From NCBI GenBank assembly GCA_020344335.1, contig CP070821.1, positions 837,409 through 872,912 of the forward strand: a stretch of 35,504 bases of DNA, written 5' to 3'. Below, piece after piece: positions 8,426 through 17,478 of this stretch. How positions within the stretch are numbered: the stretch's first letter is position 1; each line of letters starts with the position of its first letter. The notes beneath the pieces are model-generated. The model made no database searches, had not been told where the DNA came from, and saw nothing but the letters and a program-made list of their open reading frames with translations. The position numbers were made by a program, and so were the translations under genes. Source of the DNA: Gammaproteobacteria bacterium (lineage in GTDB: Bacteria > Pseudomonadota > Gammaproteobacteria > UBA9214).

Positions 8426-8462
8426 GCCGGCAGGGTATTGAAAGCCCTGCCGGCGTTTTTTT
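8426..8462 (+). terminator. Rho-independent terminator after the secreted protein gene
   Basis: A perfect 10-bp stem (gccggcaggg / ccctgccggc) with a 9-base loop is followed by g and seven T residues. It lies 96 bp after the stop of the gene ending at 8330 and isolates it from the downstream porin-like gene. Confidence 0.92.
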
Positions 8463-8543
8463 ACTCATGTCACAGGACTGTTTCTGTTACCAGGCATGTA
8501 TCTTCAGGTAATATCCAGCAGTTGCGGTAACGCGGACAGATAG

Positions 8544-8558
8544 TCATGTGCGACATGA
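8544..8558. promoter_or_regulatory. Perfect palindrome TCATGTGCGACATGA upstream of the porin-like gene
   Basis: A 15-bp inverted repeat (6-bp arms, 3-base centre) centred about 55 bp upstream of the start at 8607. It is a candidate operator or a leader hairpin. It does not match a Fur box or another site I know. Confidence 0.35.
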
Positions 8559-8606
8559 ATTAACAAGAAAATACGGTCATTCTCGTTCTGCTGACGTACT
8601 GCATTG

Positions 8607-9704
8607 ATGATTCGTGGCTGGATCAAAACAAGTTGTGTGATTATCAGCATGGCGATACTGGTATTGCCGGATTATGCACTCGCTGCAGATGCCGTTATGC
8701 ATGATGAAGTGAATGGGCATGTGCGCATTTACAGGACACGCGAGGAACGTCGTGAAGCGGGTCTGAAACACGAAATCACTGACTGGCTGACGCTCTCGGG
8801 CCTGTTGGAACTGGAGTATGAGTTCCAGCGGTTCAGCCATAATGATACCTCGTCACATTCCCATGATGATGATTTCACCAAGACGCTTCAGATCGGCGCC
8901 GAGCTGCATCCATTTTCCTGGATGAAGGGTGAACTGATCTATGAGTACGATGATGAAGCCAACCGGCATACCCTGGACGAGGGGTTTGCATCCTTCGAGG
9001 CCGGTGATTTCGAACTGGAGGCGGGGAGATTGTATGTCCCGTTTGGCGTGTATTTCAGTCATTTTGTCACCGGTCCGGTACTTGAGTTCGGCGAAACCCG
9101 CGATGTGGGGATGAACCTTTCCTGGGCACCCGATGACCGGCTGGATATTGCCGCCTTTGTCTACAAGGGCCGGGCTCGCAAGGCCGGTTCAGGTGGCAAG
9201 GACTGGGACTGGGGGTTCACGGCAGAAGGCTCGCCGTTCGAATTCGGTTCGTTTGGCGTCAGCTACCTGTCCGACCTGGCGGATTCCCAGGAGGGATTCC
9301 TCAGTGACGAGGGTGACCGCTATGACTCGCGCGTGGACGCCTGGAGTGCCTATGCCGTTGTCGGGTACGACCGTTTTGAACTGACGGCCGAGGTGGTGCG
9401 TGCGCTGGATTCGTTCCGGGAGCTGGATCCGGACCGGGACAGGCCGCGCGCGTGGAATGTCGAGCTCGGTTTTTACCCGGCGGGTAACTTCGAGTGGGCA
9501 CTGCGGGTGGAAGGCAGCGGCGATGTCGAGGATGCCCCGCGGTTACAGGGCGGGGTATCGGTCGCCTGGCGGATTACCCGGACCGCCAGCCTGACACTGG
9601 ATTATCTCAGGGGTTCCTACCGTCGGGGCCTGGCCGAGGGTCCCGGTGACCGTGAACTGGACAAGGTCCACCAAGTGGCCGGACAACTCTCGGTTGAGTT
9701 CTGA
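8607..9704 (+). CDS. Outer-membrane beta-barrel protein, LbtU-family porin-like
   Basis: About 365 residues. An N-terminal signal peptide ends near YALA. The rest is an alternating amphipathic beta-strand pattern, with aromatic girdles and acidic, glycine-rich loops, ending in a terminal strand QLSVEF with a C-terminal Phe, as in outer-membrane barrels. Segments such as FGVYFSHFVTGPVLEFGETRD and AYAVVGYDRFELTAEVVRAL recall LbtU-type siderophore porins; the family call is from memory. A His/Asp-rich loop (SHNDTSSHSHDDDF, about 78-91) could bind metal. A TTG immediately precedes the ATG in frame; no strong Shine-Dalgarno is visible. Genes on both sides are on the same strand but separated by a terminator upstream and about 195 bp downstream. 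Confidence 0.7.
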   Translation: MIRGWIKTSCVIISMAILVLPDYALAADAVMHDEVNGHVRIYRTREERREAGLKHEITDWLTLSGLLELEYEFQRFSHNDTSSHSHDDDFTKTLQIGAELHPFSWMKGELIYEYDDEANRHTLDEGFASFEAGDFELEAGRLYVPFGVYFSHFVTGPVLEFGETRDVGMNLSWAPDDRLDIAAFVYKGRARKAGSGGKDWDWGFTAEGSPFEFGSFGVSYLSDLADSQEGFLSDEGDRYDSRVDAWSAYAVVGYDRFELTAEVVRALDSFRELDPDRDRPRAWNVELGFYPAGNFEWALRVEGSGDVEDAPRLQGGVSVAWRITRTASLTLDYLRGSYRRGLAEGPGDRELDKVHQVAGQLSVEF

Positions 9705-9899
9705 TCCAGCACCGGTAGTTACTTCACCTAATAATTGCAACTTGTTGATTACATATATAACGTATACCTTGATGGATGCTGTTCGATAACCCCTTTTTGG
9801 GTGCGGTCGTTCGCGCCATACCGCCTTATCGGCTATCATTGATCGTTTACCGGGTGCGCTGCCTGGCCGTTTTTTATTCCTTTTACGAGGGTTACGTGA

Positions 9900-11153
9900 A
9901 TGTTTGACAAAGACATGAAAATTGCCGGTTATGACGAGGAACTCGCGCAGGCCATCGAGAGCGAGCGCCAGCGGCAGGAAGACCATATCGAGCTGATCGC
10001 ATCAGAGAACTATGCCAGCCCGCGGGTGCTCGAGGCACAGGGATCGGTGCTTACCAACAAGTATGCCGAGGGCTATCCCCGCAAGCGGTATTACGGCGGC
10101 TGCGAATATGTCGATGTGGCCGAGCAGCTGGCCATCGACCGCGTCAAGAAGCTGTTCGATGCCGACTATGCCAATGTGCAGCCGCATTCCGGGTCCCAGG
10201 CGAATGCCGCGGTCTACCTCGCGCTGCTGCAGCCGGGTGATACCATCCTCGGTATGAGCCTGGCCGATGGCGGCCACCTGACCCACGGCTCGAAGGTCAG
10301 CTTTTCCGGCAAGCTGTATAATGCGGTGCAGTACGGTCTCAACCCGGAGACCGGCGAGATCGACTACGATCAGGTCGAGGCGCTTGCAAAAGAGCACCGG
10401 CCCAAAATGGTGATCGCCGGTTTTTCTGCCTATTCACTGAAAGTCGACTGGCAGCGGTTTCGGGATATTGCCGATTCGGTAGGTGCCTTGCTGCTTGTCG
10501 ACATGGCACACGTAGCCGGCCTGATCGCCGTCGGCCTCTATCCCAGCCCGGTCAATATCGCGGATATCACCACCTCGACCACACACAAGACCCTGCGCGG
10601 TCCGCGCGGCGGGATTATTCTTGCCCGCGCCAACGAGGAGATTGAAAAGAAACTCAGTTCAATGGTGTTTCCGGGGACGCAGGGTGGACCGCTGATGCAC
10701 GTGATTGCGGCCAAGGCGGTCGCGTTCAAGGAAGCACTGGAACCGGCCTTCCGTGACTACCAGCAGCAGGTACTCGACAGTGCACGCGCAATGGCGGCTG
10801 TATTTATCGAGCGGGGCTTTGATGTCGTCTCGGGGGGCACGGATGACCACCTGTTCCTGGTCAGTTTTATCAAGCAGGGCCTGACCGGGAAGGCGGCGGA
10901 TGCGGCACTGGGTGCGGCGCATATTACCGTGAACAAGAATGCCGTGCCGAATGATCCCCAGTCACCGTTTGTGACCAGCGGGATACGCGTGGGCACGCCG
11001 GCGCTGATGACACGTGGCTGTGGCGAAGCAGAGGCACGCGAACTGGCCGGCTGGATGTGCGACATCCTGGATGATGTCGATAACCAGGATATGATCGAAG
11101 CCGTGCGCGGGAAGGTGCAGGCCCTGTGCAAAAAATTTCCGGTTTATGGCTGA
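9900..11153 (+). CDS. glyA: Serine hydroxymethyltransferase
   Basis: A cytoplasmic PLP enzyme that interconverts serine + tetrahydrofolate and glycine + methylenetetrahydrofolate. At 417 residues it has the length of E. coli GlyA. The Schiff-base lysine is Lys230 in [13 protein letters not shown]. Other signatures are LIASENYAS (substrate loop), [16 protein letters not shown] and [12 protein letters not shown] Shine-Dalgarno-like gagg lies 10 bp before the ATG. It leads a long co-directional run (nrdR, rib genes, nusB, thiL, pgpA), a neighbourhood common in gammaproteobacteria. The 195-bp upstream gap contains AT-rich sequence (9725-9770) that could hold the promoter; no riboswitch is apparent. 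Confidence 0.97.
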   Translation: MFDKDMKIAGYDEELAQAIESERQRQEDHIELIASENYASPRVLEAQGSVLTNKYAEGYPRKRYYGGCEYVDVAEQLAIDRVKKLFDADYANVQPHSGSQANAAVYLALLQPGDTILGMSLADGGHLTHGSKVSFSGKLYNAVQYGLNPETGEIDYDQVEALAKEHRPKMVIAGFSAYSLKVDWQRFRDIADSVGALLLVDMAHVAGLIAVGLYPSPVNIADITTSTTHKTLRGPRGGIILARANEEIEKKLSSMVFPGTQGGPLMHVIAAKAVAFKEALEPAFRDYQQQVLDSARAMAAVFIERGFDVVSGGTDDHLFLVSFIKQGLTGKAADAALGAAHITVNKNAVPNDPQSPFVTSGIRVGTPALMTRGCGEAEARELAGWMCDILDDVDNQDMIEAVRGKVQALCKKFPVYG

Positions 11154-11181
11154 ATCATTGGTTGCCGACTGATAGACGAGC

Positions 11182-11682
11182 ATGTATTGCCCTTTTTGCA
11201 GAGCCCAGGACACCAAGGTCATCGACTCGCGGCTTGCCAGCGACGGGACACAGGTGCGTCGCCGACGTGAATGCCTGGCCTGCGAGGAACGCTTCACGAC
11301 ATTTGAAACGGCCGAACTGGTGATGCCGCGTATCATCAAAAGCAGCGGTGTCCGCGAACCGTTCGACGACAAGAAGCTGTCCGCGGGTATCATGCGCGCC
11401 CTCGAAAAGCGGCCGGTCGATTCCGAAAGCGTCGATGCCGCCATTAGCCGCATCCAGCATCGCCTGCGGGCAAGCGGCGAACGGGAACTCCAGTCGCGGC
11501 TGTTGGGTGACTGGGTGATGCACGAACTGCGTGAGCTTGACCAGGTCGCCTATGTGCGTTTTGCTTCCGTGTACCGCAGTTTCGAGGATGTGAAGGCCTT
11601 TCAGGAAGAGATCGAGCGCCTGGGGAACGAACCCACCGTCGAAGAGAGAAAGGACCAGATCTCGCTTTTGCCGGACGACTGA
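11182..11682 (+). CDS. nrdR: Transcriptional repressor NrdR (ribonucleotide reductase regulator)
   Basis: A 166-residue repressor of ribonucleotide reductase operons that senses dATP/ATP through its ATP-cone. The zinc ribbon ligands are Cys3, Cys6, Cys31 and Cys34, and the basic segment VRRRREC contacts DNA. The ATP-cone runs from about 47 to 137 ([20 protein letters not shown] onward). It starts 28 bp after glyA and is followed by ribD after 53 bp, the usual glyA/nrdR/ribD order. NrdR boxes belong upstream of nrd genes; none are in this window. Confidence 0.96.
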   Translation: MYCPFCRAQDTKVIDSRLASDGTQVRRRRECLACEERFTTFETAELVMPRIIKSSGVREPFDDKKLSAGIMRALEKRPVDSESVDAAISRIQHRLRASGERELQSRLLGDWVMHELRELDQVAYVRFASVYRSFEDVKAFQEEIERLGNEPTVEERKDQISLLPDD

Positions 11683-11735
11683 GCGACGCGCAGGCGCCCG
11701 GTGACCCGTGCTGTATTGCCCGGCAAACCCGTTAC

Positions 11736-12839
11736 ATGAGTACCGCAGAAGATCATCGTCATATGGCCCATGCCCTGCGCCTCGCCGCACGCGGGCTGTA
11801 CACCACGGAACCCAATCCGCGGGTCGGTTGTGTGCTGGTAAAAGACGGCCGGGTCGTCGGCGAGGGATGGCATCGATATGCAGGCAGCCCGCATGCCGAG
11901 ATTAACGCACTGGCCCAGGCCAGTGCAGCCGCAGCCGGCGCGACCGCCTACGTCACGCTGGAACCCTGCTGCCACCATGGACGTACGCCCCCGTGTACGG
12001 AGGCACTGATCAGGGCCGGGGTGCAGCGCGTGGTGTTTGCGATGCGGGATCCCAATCCGCAGGTCACCGGCGCAGGTGGCGGTGCCCTGCAGGCTGCGGG
12101 TATTGAGGTGCAGTCCGGCGTTCTTGCGGATGAGGCCATTCGACTGAATCCGGGGTTTGACCTGCGCATGCGTACCGGTCGCCCATGGGTGCGTTGCAAG
12201 CTGGCAATGAGCCTGGATGGACGCACGGCGATGAAAAGCGGCGAAAGTCAGTGGATTACCGGCAGTGCGGCGCGCCGTGACGTGCATCACCTGCGGGCAC
12301 GCAGTTCTGCCATCATGACCGGTATCGATACAGTGCTGGCAGATGATCCCTCGCTGACAGCAAGACTGGAGGATGATCCTGATACCGAAGTCAGGCAGCC
12401 GCTACGGGTTATTCTGGACAGCCGCTTGCGCCTCCCTGCAACGGCCAGGTTGCTTGACCTTCCAGGTAACACACTGGTTTTTACCGGTGCGGATGCCTCC
12501 GCGGCAGAAGCGAGGTACGGGCATGCTGCGGTCTCGTTCGTTACCGTACCGGTAACGTCCGGACGACTTGATCTTGCCGCAGTCTTTCAGCACCTGGGGA
12601 GTCTGGAGGTTAACGAGGTGCATGTAGAGGCAGGACCAACACTTTCAGGCGCATTGCTGCAGGCCGGACTCGTGGATGAACTGGTTATCTACATGGCGCC
12701 ACACCTGATGGGTGATGCGGCCCGCGGTTTGTTTTCATTGTCGGGACTGGACAGCATGACTGATCGAATTCAGCTGGCGATTACTGATATGCGGGCCATC
12801 GGACAGGACTGGCGTATAACTGCTACAGTGAAACAGTAG
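11736..12839 (+). CDS. ribD: Bifunctional riboflavin deaminase/reductase RibD
   Basis: Catalyses the second and third steps of riboflavin synthesis: deamination of the GTP-derived pyrimidine, then NADPH reduction of the ribosyl side chain. At 367 residues both domains are complete. The zinc deaminase has His53-Glu55 (HAEINAL) and Cys78/Cys87 (PCCHHGRTPPC). The reductase part starts near PWVRCKLAMSLDGRTA, with the usual SGESQWITG segment. It is the first rib gene of the operon. Unusually, about 300 bp of repeat sequence separates it from ribE. Confidence 0.96.
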   Translation: MSTAEDHRHMAHALRLAARGLYTTEPNPRVGCVLVKDGRVVGEGWHRYAGSPHAEINALAQASAAAAGATAYVTLEPCCHHGRTPPCTEALIRAGVQRVVFAMRDPNPQVTGAGGGALQAAGIEVQSGVLADEAIRLNPGFDLRMRTGRPWVRCKLAMSLDGRTAMKSGESQWITGSAARRDVHHLRARSSAIMTGIDTVLADDPSLTARLEDDPDTEVRQPLRVILDSRLRLPATARLLDLPGNTLVFTGADASAAEARYGHAAVSFVTVPVTSGRLDLAAVFQHLGSLEVNEVHVEAGPTLSGALLQAGLVDELVIYMAPHLMGDAARGLFSLSGLDSMTDRIQLAITDMRAIGQDWRITATVKQ

Positions 12840-12871
12840 TTTGACCAGATGTTTTTTTAAATTATTTTATT

Positions 12872-13105
12872 AACCGCAGAGATGCCGAGGACGCAGAGAA
12901 AACAAAAGAGAAACTATCCCCTCTTCCCCTGTGGGGGAGAGGGTTAGGGTGAGGGGCATATACGAATTGACAACCCTCACCCCACCCTCTCCCTGAAAGG
13001 GAGAGGGGGTGGAGTCTGCTCCAGTTTCAGGCTGGATGCCTGCTTTCGCGGGACTATGGAAATTCAGGTTTTTTTACCTGATTTGTTTTTCTCTGCGTCT
13101 CTGCG
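12872..13105. repeat. Composite nested repeat in the ribD-ribE gap (miniature-element-like)
   Basis: The 299-bp gap is almost entirely repeat. Outer inverted arms: cgcagagatgccgagg plus acgcagagaaaacaaa (about 12875-12906), and the complement at 13082-13105 (tttgtttttctctgcgtctc...). Inside are two inverted hairpin units of a second family: 12918-12957 (cccctgtgggggagagggttagggtgagggg) and 12974-13012 (ccctcaccccaccctctccctgaaagggagaggggg). A third motif, ggatgcctgctttcgcggg (13033-13051), resembles another dispersed repeat. The outer flanks are AT-rich. No coding capacity or transposase. The riboflavin synthase start follows 33 bp after the right arm. Confidence 0.75.
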
Positions 13106-13138
13106 AAAAGACTTGTTTGAATATTTTTTGGATTAGCA

Positions 13139-13810
13139 ATGTTTACAGGAATTATCCAGGCCACGGGAACCATTGCTGCACTGGAACAGCGCGGTGGTGA
13201 TATGCGTATTACCATTCACACAGGCAACTTGCCGCTTGCGGCTGTCAGGACCGGCGACAGTATTGCAGTCAGCGGAGTCTGTCTGACAGCGACAGATATA
13301 ACGCAAGGCGGGTTCAGTTCCGATGTCTCTGTTGAGACGCTCCGGCGAACAGTGATTGGTGAGCTTGAGGTCAATGCCACGGTTAACCTGGAAACGGCGC
13401 TCACCCTGCAGACTCCCCTTGGCGGTCATCTGGTCAGCGGTCACGTGGACGGTATCGGTACCGTGGTATCCCGCGCGGATGAAAGTCGTTCTGTACGCTT
13501 TGTTATCGAGGCACCTGCCGAACTGGCGCGTTACATTGCAACCAAGGGTTCCATCTGTGTCGACGGCGTCAGTCTGACTGTCAACCGAGTCGAAGGCGCG
13601 GTGTTCGAAGTAAATATCGTGCCACACACCCTGCAGGAAACCACGCTGGATGAATACCGGCCGGGACGCCGGGTCAACCTGGAGGTCGATCTGGTTGCGC
13701 GTTATCTCGAGCGGTTGCTGCTGGGTGACCGCGCCGCACAGCCCGGGACATCCGGCGGGATTACCCGCGAGATTCTCGAGGCCACCGGTTTTACGGGTAA
13801 GTCCGGATGA
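13139..13810 (+). CDS. ribE: Riboflavin synthase alpha chain
   Basis: Converts two molecules of 6,7-dimethyl-8-ribityllumazine to riboflavin and the pyrimidine precursor. At 223 residues it has two homologous lumazine-binding barrels (about 1-97 and 98-200). The first begins MFTGIIQATGTI and has GDSIAVSGVCLT; the second has GHLVSGHVDGIGTV, with KGSICVDGVSLTVN. The trimeric enzyme acts with RibH encoded just downstream. The start is fixed by MFTGI, but its upstream region is AT-rich repeat edge with only a weak Shine-Dalgarno (ttgga), so translation may be modest. The symbol ribC is also used. Confidence 0.95.
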   Translation: MFTGIIQATGTIAALEQRGGDMRITIHTGNLPLAAVRTGDSIAVSGVCLTATDITQGGFSSDVSVETLRRTVIGELEVNATVNLETALTLQTPLGGHLVSGHVDGIGTVVSRADESRSVRFVIEAPAELARYIATKGSICVDGVSLTVNRVEGAVFEVNIVPHTLQETTLDEYRPGRRVNLEVDLVARYLERLLLGDRAAQPGTSGGITREILEATGFTGKSG

Positions 13811-13892
13811 CACCTGTATCATTGCCTATTGTCGTGAAGCCAGGTTGTCGATCGTGGATAATGTTATCTATTCAAACCGGCGGGCAGGCACA

Positions 13893-14999
13893 ATGCAGCT
13901 AAACAATATTGAAGAAATCATTGAAGATATCCGTGCCGGGCGCATGGTTATTCTAATGGATGACGAAGACCGCGAGAACGAGGGCGATCTCGTCATGGCG
14001 GCATCCCATGTGCGTCCGGAAGATATCAACTTCATGGCCAGCCACGCACGCGGCCTGATCTGCCTGACGCTGACCCGCGAACGCTGCGAACAACTCGACC
14101 TTTCCCTGATGGTGCGCAGCAACGCGTCACTGGACAAGACAAATTTCACCCTCTCCATTGAGGCCGCCGAGGGCGTGACCACGGGCATCTCAGCGCACGA
14201 TCGTGCTCGCACGGTGCAGGCGGCCGTACATGCCAATGCCGGCCCGCAAGACATCGTGCAACCGGGTCATATCTTCCCGCTGATGGCGCAACCGGGAGGT
14301 GTGCTGACACGTGCCGGGCACACCGAGGCCGGTTGCGATCTGGCGCGCCTCGCAGGCCTGGAACCGGCTGCCGTGATCGTGGAGATACTCAAGGAAGATG
14401 GCAGTATGGCACGACGCCCGGACCTGGAAATCTATGCCCGCGAGCACGGTCTCAAGATCGGTACCATCGAGGACCTGATTCGTTACCGTATCGAGAACGA
14501 GAAAACGGTCGAGCACGTGGCGGAGGCGGACGTGGCGACGGAACACGGGGTGTTTCGGGTGCATTCCTATCACGATTCCACCGATAGTGCAGTGCACCTG
14601 GCACTGGTGCTGGGAAAGATCGAACCGGATGAACCGGTTCTCGTCCGGGTGCAGCTGCAGCACACGCTGCATGACCTGCTGAATGTGAAGGAGGAAGGCA
14701 ATCACTGGCCACTGCGCGATGCACTGCAGCGTGTGTCCAGGGAAGGCAAGGGGGTCGTGGTCATTTTGCGGCCACAGGAATCCGCGGATGCGATTGTCGA
14801 CCAGATAAGGTCGTATCATATGCCGGATGAAGCGAAGCAAGTGCCGGAAAGCGGCGAGCCTGATGAGTTACGCACCTATGGTGTAGGCGCACAGATTATT
14901 GCAGACCTCGGGGTCACGAAAATGCGCGTGCTCAGTGCGCCCAAGATCGTGCATGGTATTGCCGGCTTCGGTCTGGAAGTGGTTGAGTATGTTTCCTGA
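13893..14999 (+). CDS. ribB: 3,4-dihydroxy-2-butanone-4-phosphate synthase with degenerate GTP cyclohydrolase II domain (RibBX type)
   Basis: About 368 residues. The N-terminal half is a complete DHBP synthase: DDEDRENEGDL (acidic catalytic loop, about 23-33), FMASHARGLIC, and AGHTEAGCDLARLAG. It makes the four-carbon unit for lumazine from ribulose 5-phosphate. The C-terminal half (about 205-368) has the GTP cyclohydrolase II fold, but the zinc cysteine cluster of active RibA is missing: where RibA has HSECLTGD...RCDCG, this protein reads QLQHTLHDLLNVKEEGNHW. It is therefore of the hybrid RibBX type described for Proteobacteria, and a separate RibA must exist elsewhere. I chose the ATG at 13893; the frame is open upstream to 13650 but overlaps ribE. 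No FMN riboswitch is visible in the 82-bp leader. Confidence 0.92.
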   Translation: MQLNNIEEIIEDIRAGRMVILMDDEDRENEGDLVMAASHVRPEDINFMASHARGLICLTLTRERCEQLDLSLMVRSNASLDKTNFTLSIEAAEGVTTGISAHDRARTVQAAVHANAGPQDIVQPGHIFPLMAQPGGVLTRAGHTEAGCDLARLAGLEPAAVIVEILKEDGSMARRPDLEIYAREHGLKIGTIEDLIRYRIENEKTVEHVAEADVATEHGVFRVHSYHDSTDSAVHLALVLGKIEPDEPVLVRVQLQHTLHDLLNVKEEGNHWPLRDALQRVSREGKGVVVILRPQESADAIVDQIRSYHMPDEAKQVPESGEPDELRTYGVGAQIIADLGVTKMRVLSAPKIVHGIAGFGLEVVEYVS

Positions 15000-15047
15000 G
15001 CGCGTGCATTGTGCCCGTAAAACTGAAAACAGTTAAGGAAAGATTCT

Positions 15048-15524
15048 ATGAGTGACATTACCGTTGTGGAAGGGGAGCTCGTGGTGCGGGATGCGCGTAT
15101 TGCATTGCTGGTATCGCGCTTCAACAGCTTCGTGGTCGACAGCCTGCTTGCGGGCGCACTCGATACCCTGAAACGTCATGGTGCCGATGAACGTGATTTG
15201 CAGATTGTCAAGGTACCGGGTGCCTATGAGATGCCGCTGGCCGCACAACGTCTGGCGGCGTCAAAACGCTTTGATGCCATCATTGCACTCGGTGCTGTAA
15301 TCCGCGGTGGCACTCCGCATTTTGAATACGTGGCCGGGGAATGTACCCGTGGACTGTCAGCGGTATCGATGCAATACGATATCCCCGTTGCATTCGGTGT
15401 CTTGACAGTCGATACCATCGAACAGGCAATCGAAAGGGCGGGGACCAAGGCAGGTAACAAGGGCGGGGAAGCGGCCCTGTCTGCAATTGAAATGATAAGC
15501 CTGCTGCGCGGACTGGAGAGCTGA
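15048..15524 (+). CDS. ribH: 6,7-dimethyl-8-ribityllumazine synthase
   Basis: A 158-residue lumazine synthase that joins the RibB product with the RibD-pathway pyrimidine; it usually assembles as pentamers or 60-mers. Signatures: [16 protein letters not shown] near the N-terminus, [28 protein letters not shown] (with the catalytic His), and [12 protein letters not shown]. It lies 48 bp after ribB and 14 bp before nusB, in the standard order. A Shine-Dalgarno (aagga) precedes the ATG by 9 bp. Confidence 0.96.
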   Translation: MSDITVVEGELVVRDARIALLVSRFNSFVVDSLLAGALDTLKRHGADERDLQIVKVPGAYEMPLAAQRLAASKRFDAIIALGAVIRGGTPHFEYVAGECTRGLSAVSMQYDIPVAFGVLTVDTIEQAIERAGTKAGNKGGEAALSAIEMISLLRGLES

Positions 15525-15538
15525 GCAGGGCCGGTTGC

Positions 15539-15967
15539 ATGAAGCAATCCGCCCATGAACGTGCGCGCGCACGCCGCTATGCCATGCAGGCACTCTACCA
15601 GTGGGACCTGTCCGGCGAGCCTGTCAGCACGATCAGGGAGCAGTTCCTGGAGGCCGAGGATTTTTCCCGGGCGGATAAATCCTACTTCAACAGGATATTG
15701 AATGATATATCCGGTAATATCGAAGTGATCGATAAAAATTTATCGGAATTTATTGACCGCCCCCTCAAACAGCTGGACCCGGTGGAACGTGCGGTATTGC
15801 GTATTGCGATCTGCGAATTACTGTTGCGCCCTGATATTCCGTACCGGGTCACGATCAACGAGGCCGTGATGCTGACAAAAAAATTCGGTGCCGAGCAGGG
15901 CCATGCATTTGTCAACGGTGTGCTGGACCGGGCTGCACATTCCATCAGGCCGGACGAGTGTGCGTAG
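15539..15967 (+). CDS. nusB: Transcription antitermination factor NusB
   Basis: A 142-residue all-helical protein that pairs with NusE (S10) on boxA RNA to prevent premature termination, chiefly in rRNA operons. It shows the N-terminal basic RARRYAMQALYQWDLSG segment, and the C-terminal FGAEQGHAFVNGVLDRAA signature. It starts 14 bp after ribH, so translational coupling is likely. Length is normal. Confidence 0.96.
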   Translation: MKQSAHERARARRYAMQALYQWDLSGEPVSTIREQFLEAEDFSRADKSYFNRILNDISGNIEVIDKNLSEFIDRPLKQLDPVERAVLRIAICELLLRPDIPYRVTINEAVMLTKKFGAEQGHAFVNGVLDRAAHSIRPDECA

Positions 15968-16024
15968 AAAAACCTGCAGGTTGACGGATCCTGAGCTGTC
16001 CTCCCGGTCAACAGTTCACCCACA

Positions 16025-16999
16025 ATGGCCGCATCTGAATTTGAAATTATCCGCCGTTTCTTCACTCCTCCCGGACCCGGGCGGAATGATGTCCTGGCCG
16101 GAGTCGGTGATGACGCGGCCCTGCTCGCCGTGCCTCCGGATAGTGAACTGGTTGTGTGCATGGATACCCTGGTTGCCGGGGTGCATTTCCCCAAAGAGAC
16201 CGCACCGGCTGCAATCGGTTACAAGGCACTGGCAGTCAACCTGAGCGATCTTGCGGCCATGGGTGCTGAACCGGCCTGGACTACCTTGTCGGTGACCCTG
16301 CCGGATAACGACATGGACTGGCTGGAGCAATTTTCCCGCGGCTTTTTCGGGCTGGCCAGCCGCTACAATGTCCAGCTGGTAGGCGGCGATATCACCCGGG
16401 GTCCGCTGAATATAACGGTTCAGGCACATGGTTTTGTCCCGGCGGGGCAGGCACTGTACCGCCAGGGGGCACGACCGGGTGACCTGGTCTGTGTTACCGG
16501 GTCTCTCGGTGATGCCGGGCTCGCCCTGCACCTGGGTTTGACCGGTGAGGCACCATTACGCAAGCGCCTGGACTACCCGCAGCCGCGAATCGAGGCGGGT
16601 ATCGCCTTGCGTCAGTACGCAAGCGCCATGATCGATATCTCGGACGGGTTGCTGGCCGACCTGGATCACTTGCTGGAGGCTGACGGACTGGGTGCATTAC
16701 TGCGGGTGGATGAGCTGCCGCGCTCGGCTGATTTCCTGTCAGCGCTGGATGCCGCCGGCCCGGGTTGCGAATCCCTGGCCCGGGACCTGACACTAAGTGC
16801 CGGCGACGACTATGAATTGTGTTTCTGCATCCCGGAGCTGCAGCGTGTGGCCATGGAGGAAACGCTTGCCTCGATTCCCTGTGCCGTGACCGCGGTCGGC
16901 GTAATTGAAGAGGAGCCGGGCATCCGCTGTTACCGGAAGGACGGCAGTACTTACACACCGTCTACCACCGGGTATCAGCATTTCAACAGGACAGACTGA
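16025..16999 (+). CDS. thiL: Thiamine-monophosphate kinase
   Basis: Phosphorylates thiamine monophosphate to the active cofactor thiamine diphosphate. At 324 residues it belongs to the PurM-like ATPase fold. Motifs: GVGDDAALLAVP, the metal/ATP-binding MDTLVAGVHFP, NLSDLAAMGAEPAW, QLVGGDITRGPLNI, IDISDGLLADLDHL, and SAGDDYELCF. Its stop is 2 bp before the pgpA start. nusB precedes by 57 bp. Order and length are typical. Confidence 0.95.
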   Translation: MAASEFEIIRRFFTPPGPGRNDVLAGVGDDAALLAVPPDSELVVCMDTLVAGVHFPKETAPAAIGYKALAVNLSDLAAMGAEPAWTTLSVTLPDNDMDWLEQFSRGFFGLASRYNVQLVGGDITRGPLNITVQAHGFVPAGQALYRQGARPGDLVCVTGSLGDAGLALHLGLTGEAPLRKRLDYPQPRIEAGIALRQYASAMIDISDGLLADLDHLLEADGLGALLRVDELPRSADFLSALDAAGPGCESLARDLTLSAGDDYELCFCIPELQRVAMEETLASIPCAVTAVGVIEEEPGIRCYRKDGSTYTPSTTGYQHFNRTD

Positions 17000-17001
17000 G
17001 C

Positions 17002-17478
17002 GTGGCCGGCGGCGTTTCACCCCGGCTGTTGCGACATCCCCTCGGATTCCTGTCGCTGGGATTTGGAAGTGGACTGGTCCCGGTCGCACCGGGAACGGCC
17101 GGCACCCTGGCGGCAATTCCCGTTTACCTGCTCATGCAGGACCTGGCGTTGAATGTTTATATTGCTGTAGTCGGCCTGCTGTTTCTTGCGGGCATCCCGA
17201 TCTGCACGTGGACAACCAGGCAGCTTGGGGTGCATGACCATCCGGCCATTGTCTGGGACGAGATAACCGGTTACCTCGTCACCATGATCGCGGCACCGGC
17301 AGGCTGGATGTGGATGCTGGCCGGATTTTTGCTGTTTCGGCTGTTCGATGTTGCCAAGCCCTGGCCGATCACATGGTGCGACCGGCATGTGCATGGCGGC
17401 TTCGGAATCATGCTGGATGATTTGCTGGCTGGCGTATTTGCCGCCCTGTTGTTACAGCTGCTGAACATCTATTTGTAA
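17002..17478 (+). CDS. pgpA: Phosphatidylglycerophosphatase A
   Basis: A 158-residue inner-membrane protein that dephosphorylates phosphatidylglycerophosphate. About four hydrophobic segments are visible. Family motifs are GFGSGLVPVAPGTAGTLAAIP near the N-terminus, the metal-binding HDHPAIVWDEITGYLVTM, and FRLFDVAKPWPI. The start is GTG, 2 bp after thiL; a Shine-Dalgarno (agga) lies inside the end of thiL, so the two are coupled. It is the last gene of the housekeeping run; no hairpin-plus-T terminator follows closely. Confidence 0.94.
   Translation: MAGGVSPRLLRHPLGFLSLGFGSGLVPVAPGTAGTLAAIPVYLLMQDLALNVYIAVVGLLFLAGIPICTWTTRQLGVHDHPAIVWDEITGYLVTMIAAPAGWMWMLAGFLLFRLFDVAKPWPITWCDRHVHGGFGIMLDDLLAGVFAALLLQLLNIYL

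Noticed and set aside
13650-13892. Upstream extension of the RibB reading frame
   Set aside because: It overlaps ribE in another frame and lacks similarity to RibB; the family start MQLNNIEEII is at 13893.
13811-13892. FMN riboswitch ahead of ribB
   Set aside because: The 82-bp gap is too short for the element and none of its conserved segments is present.
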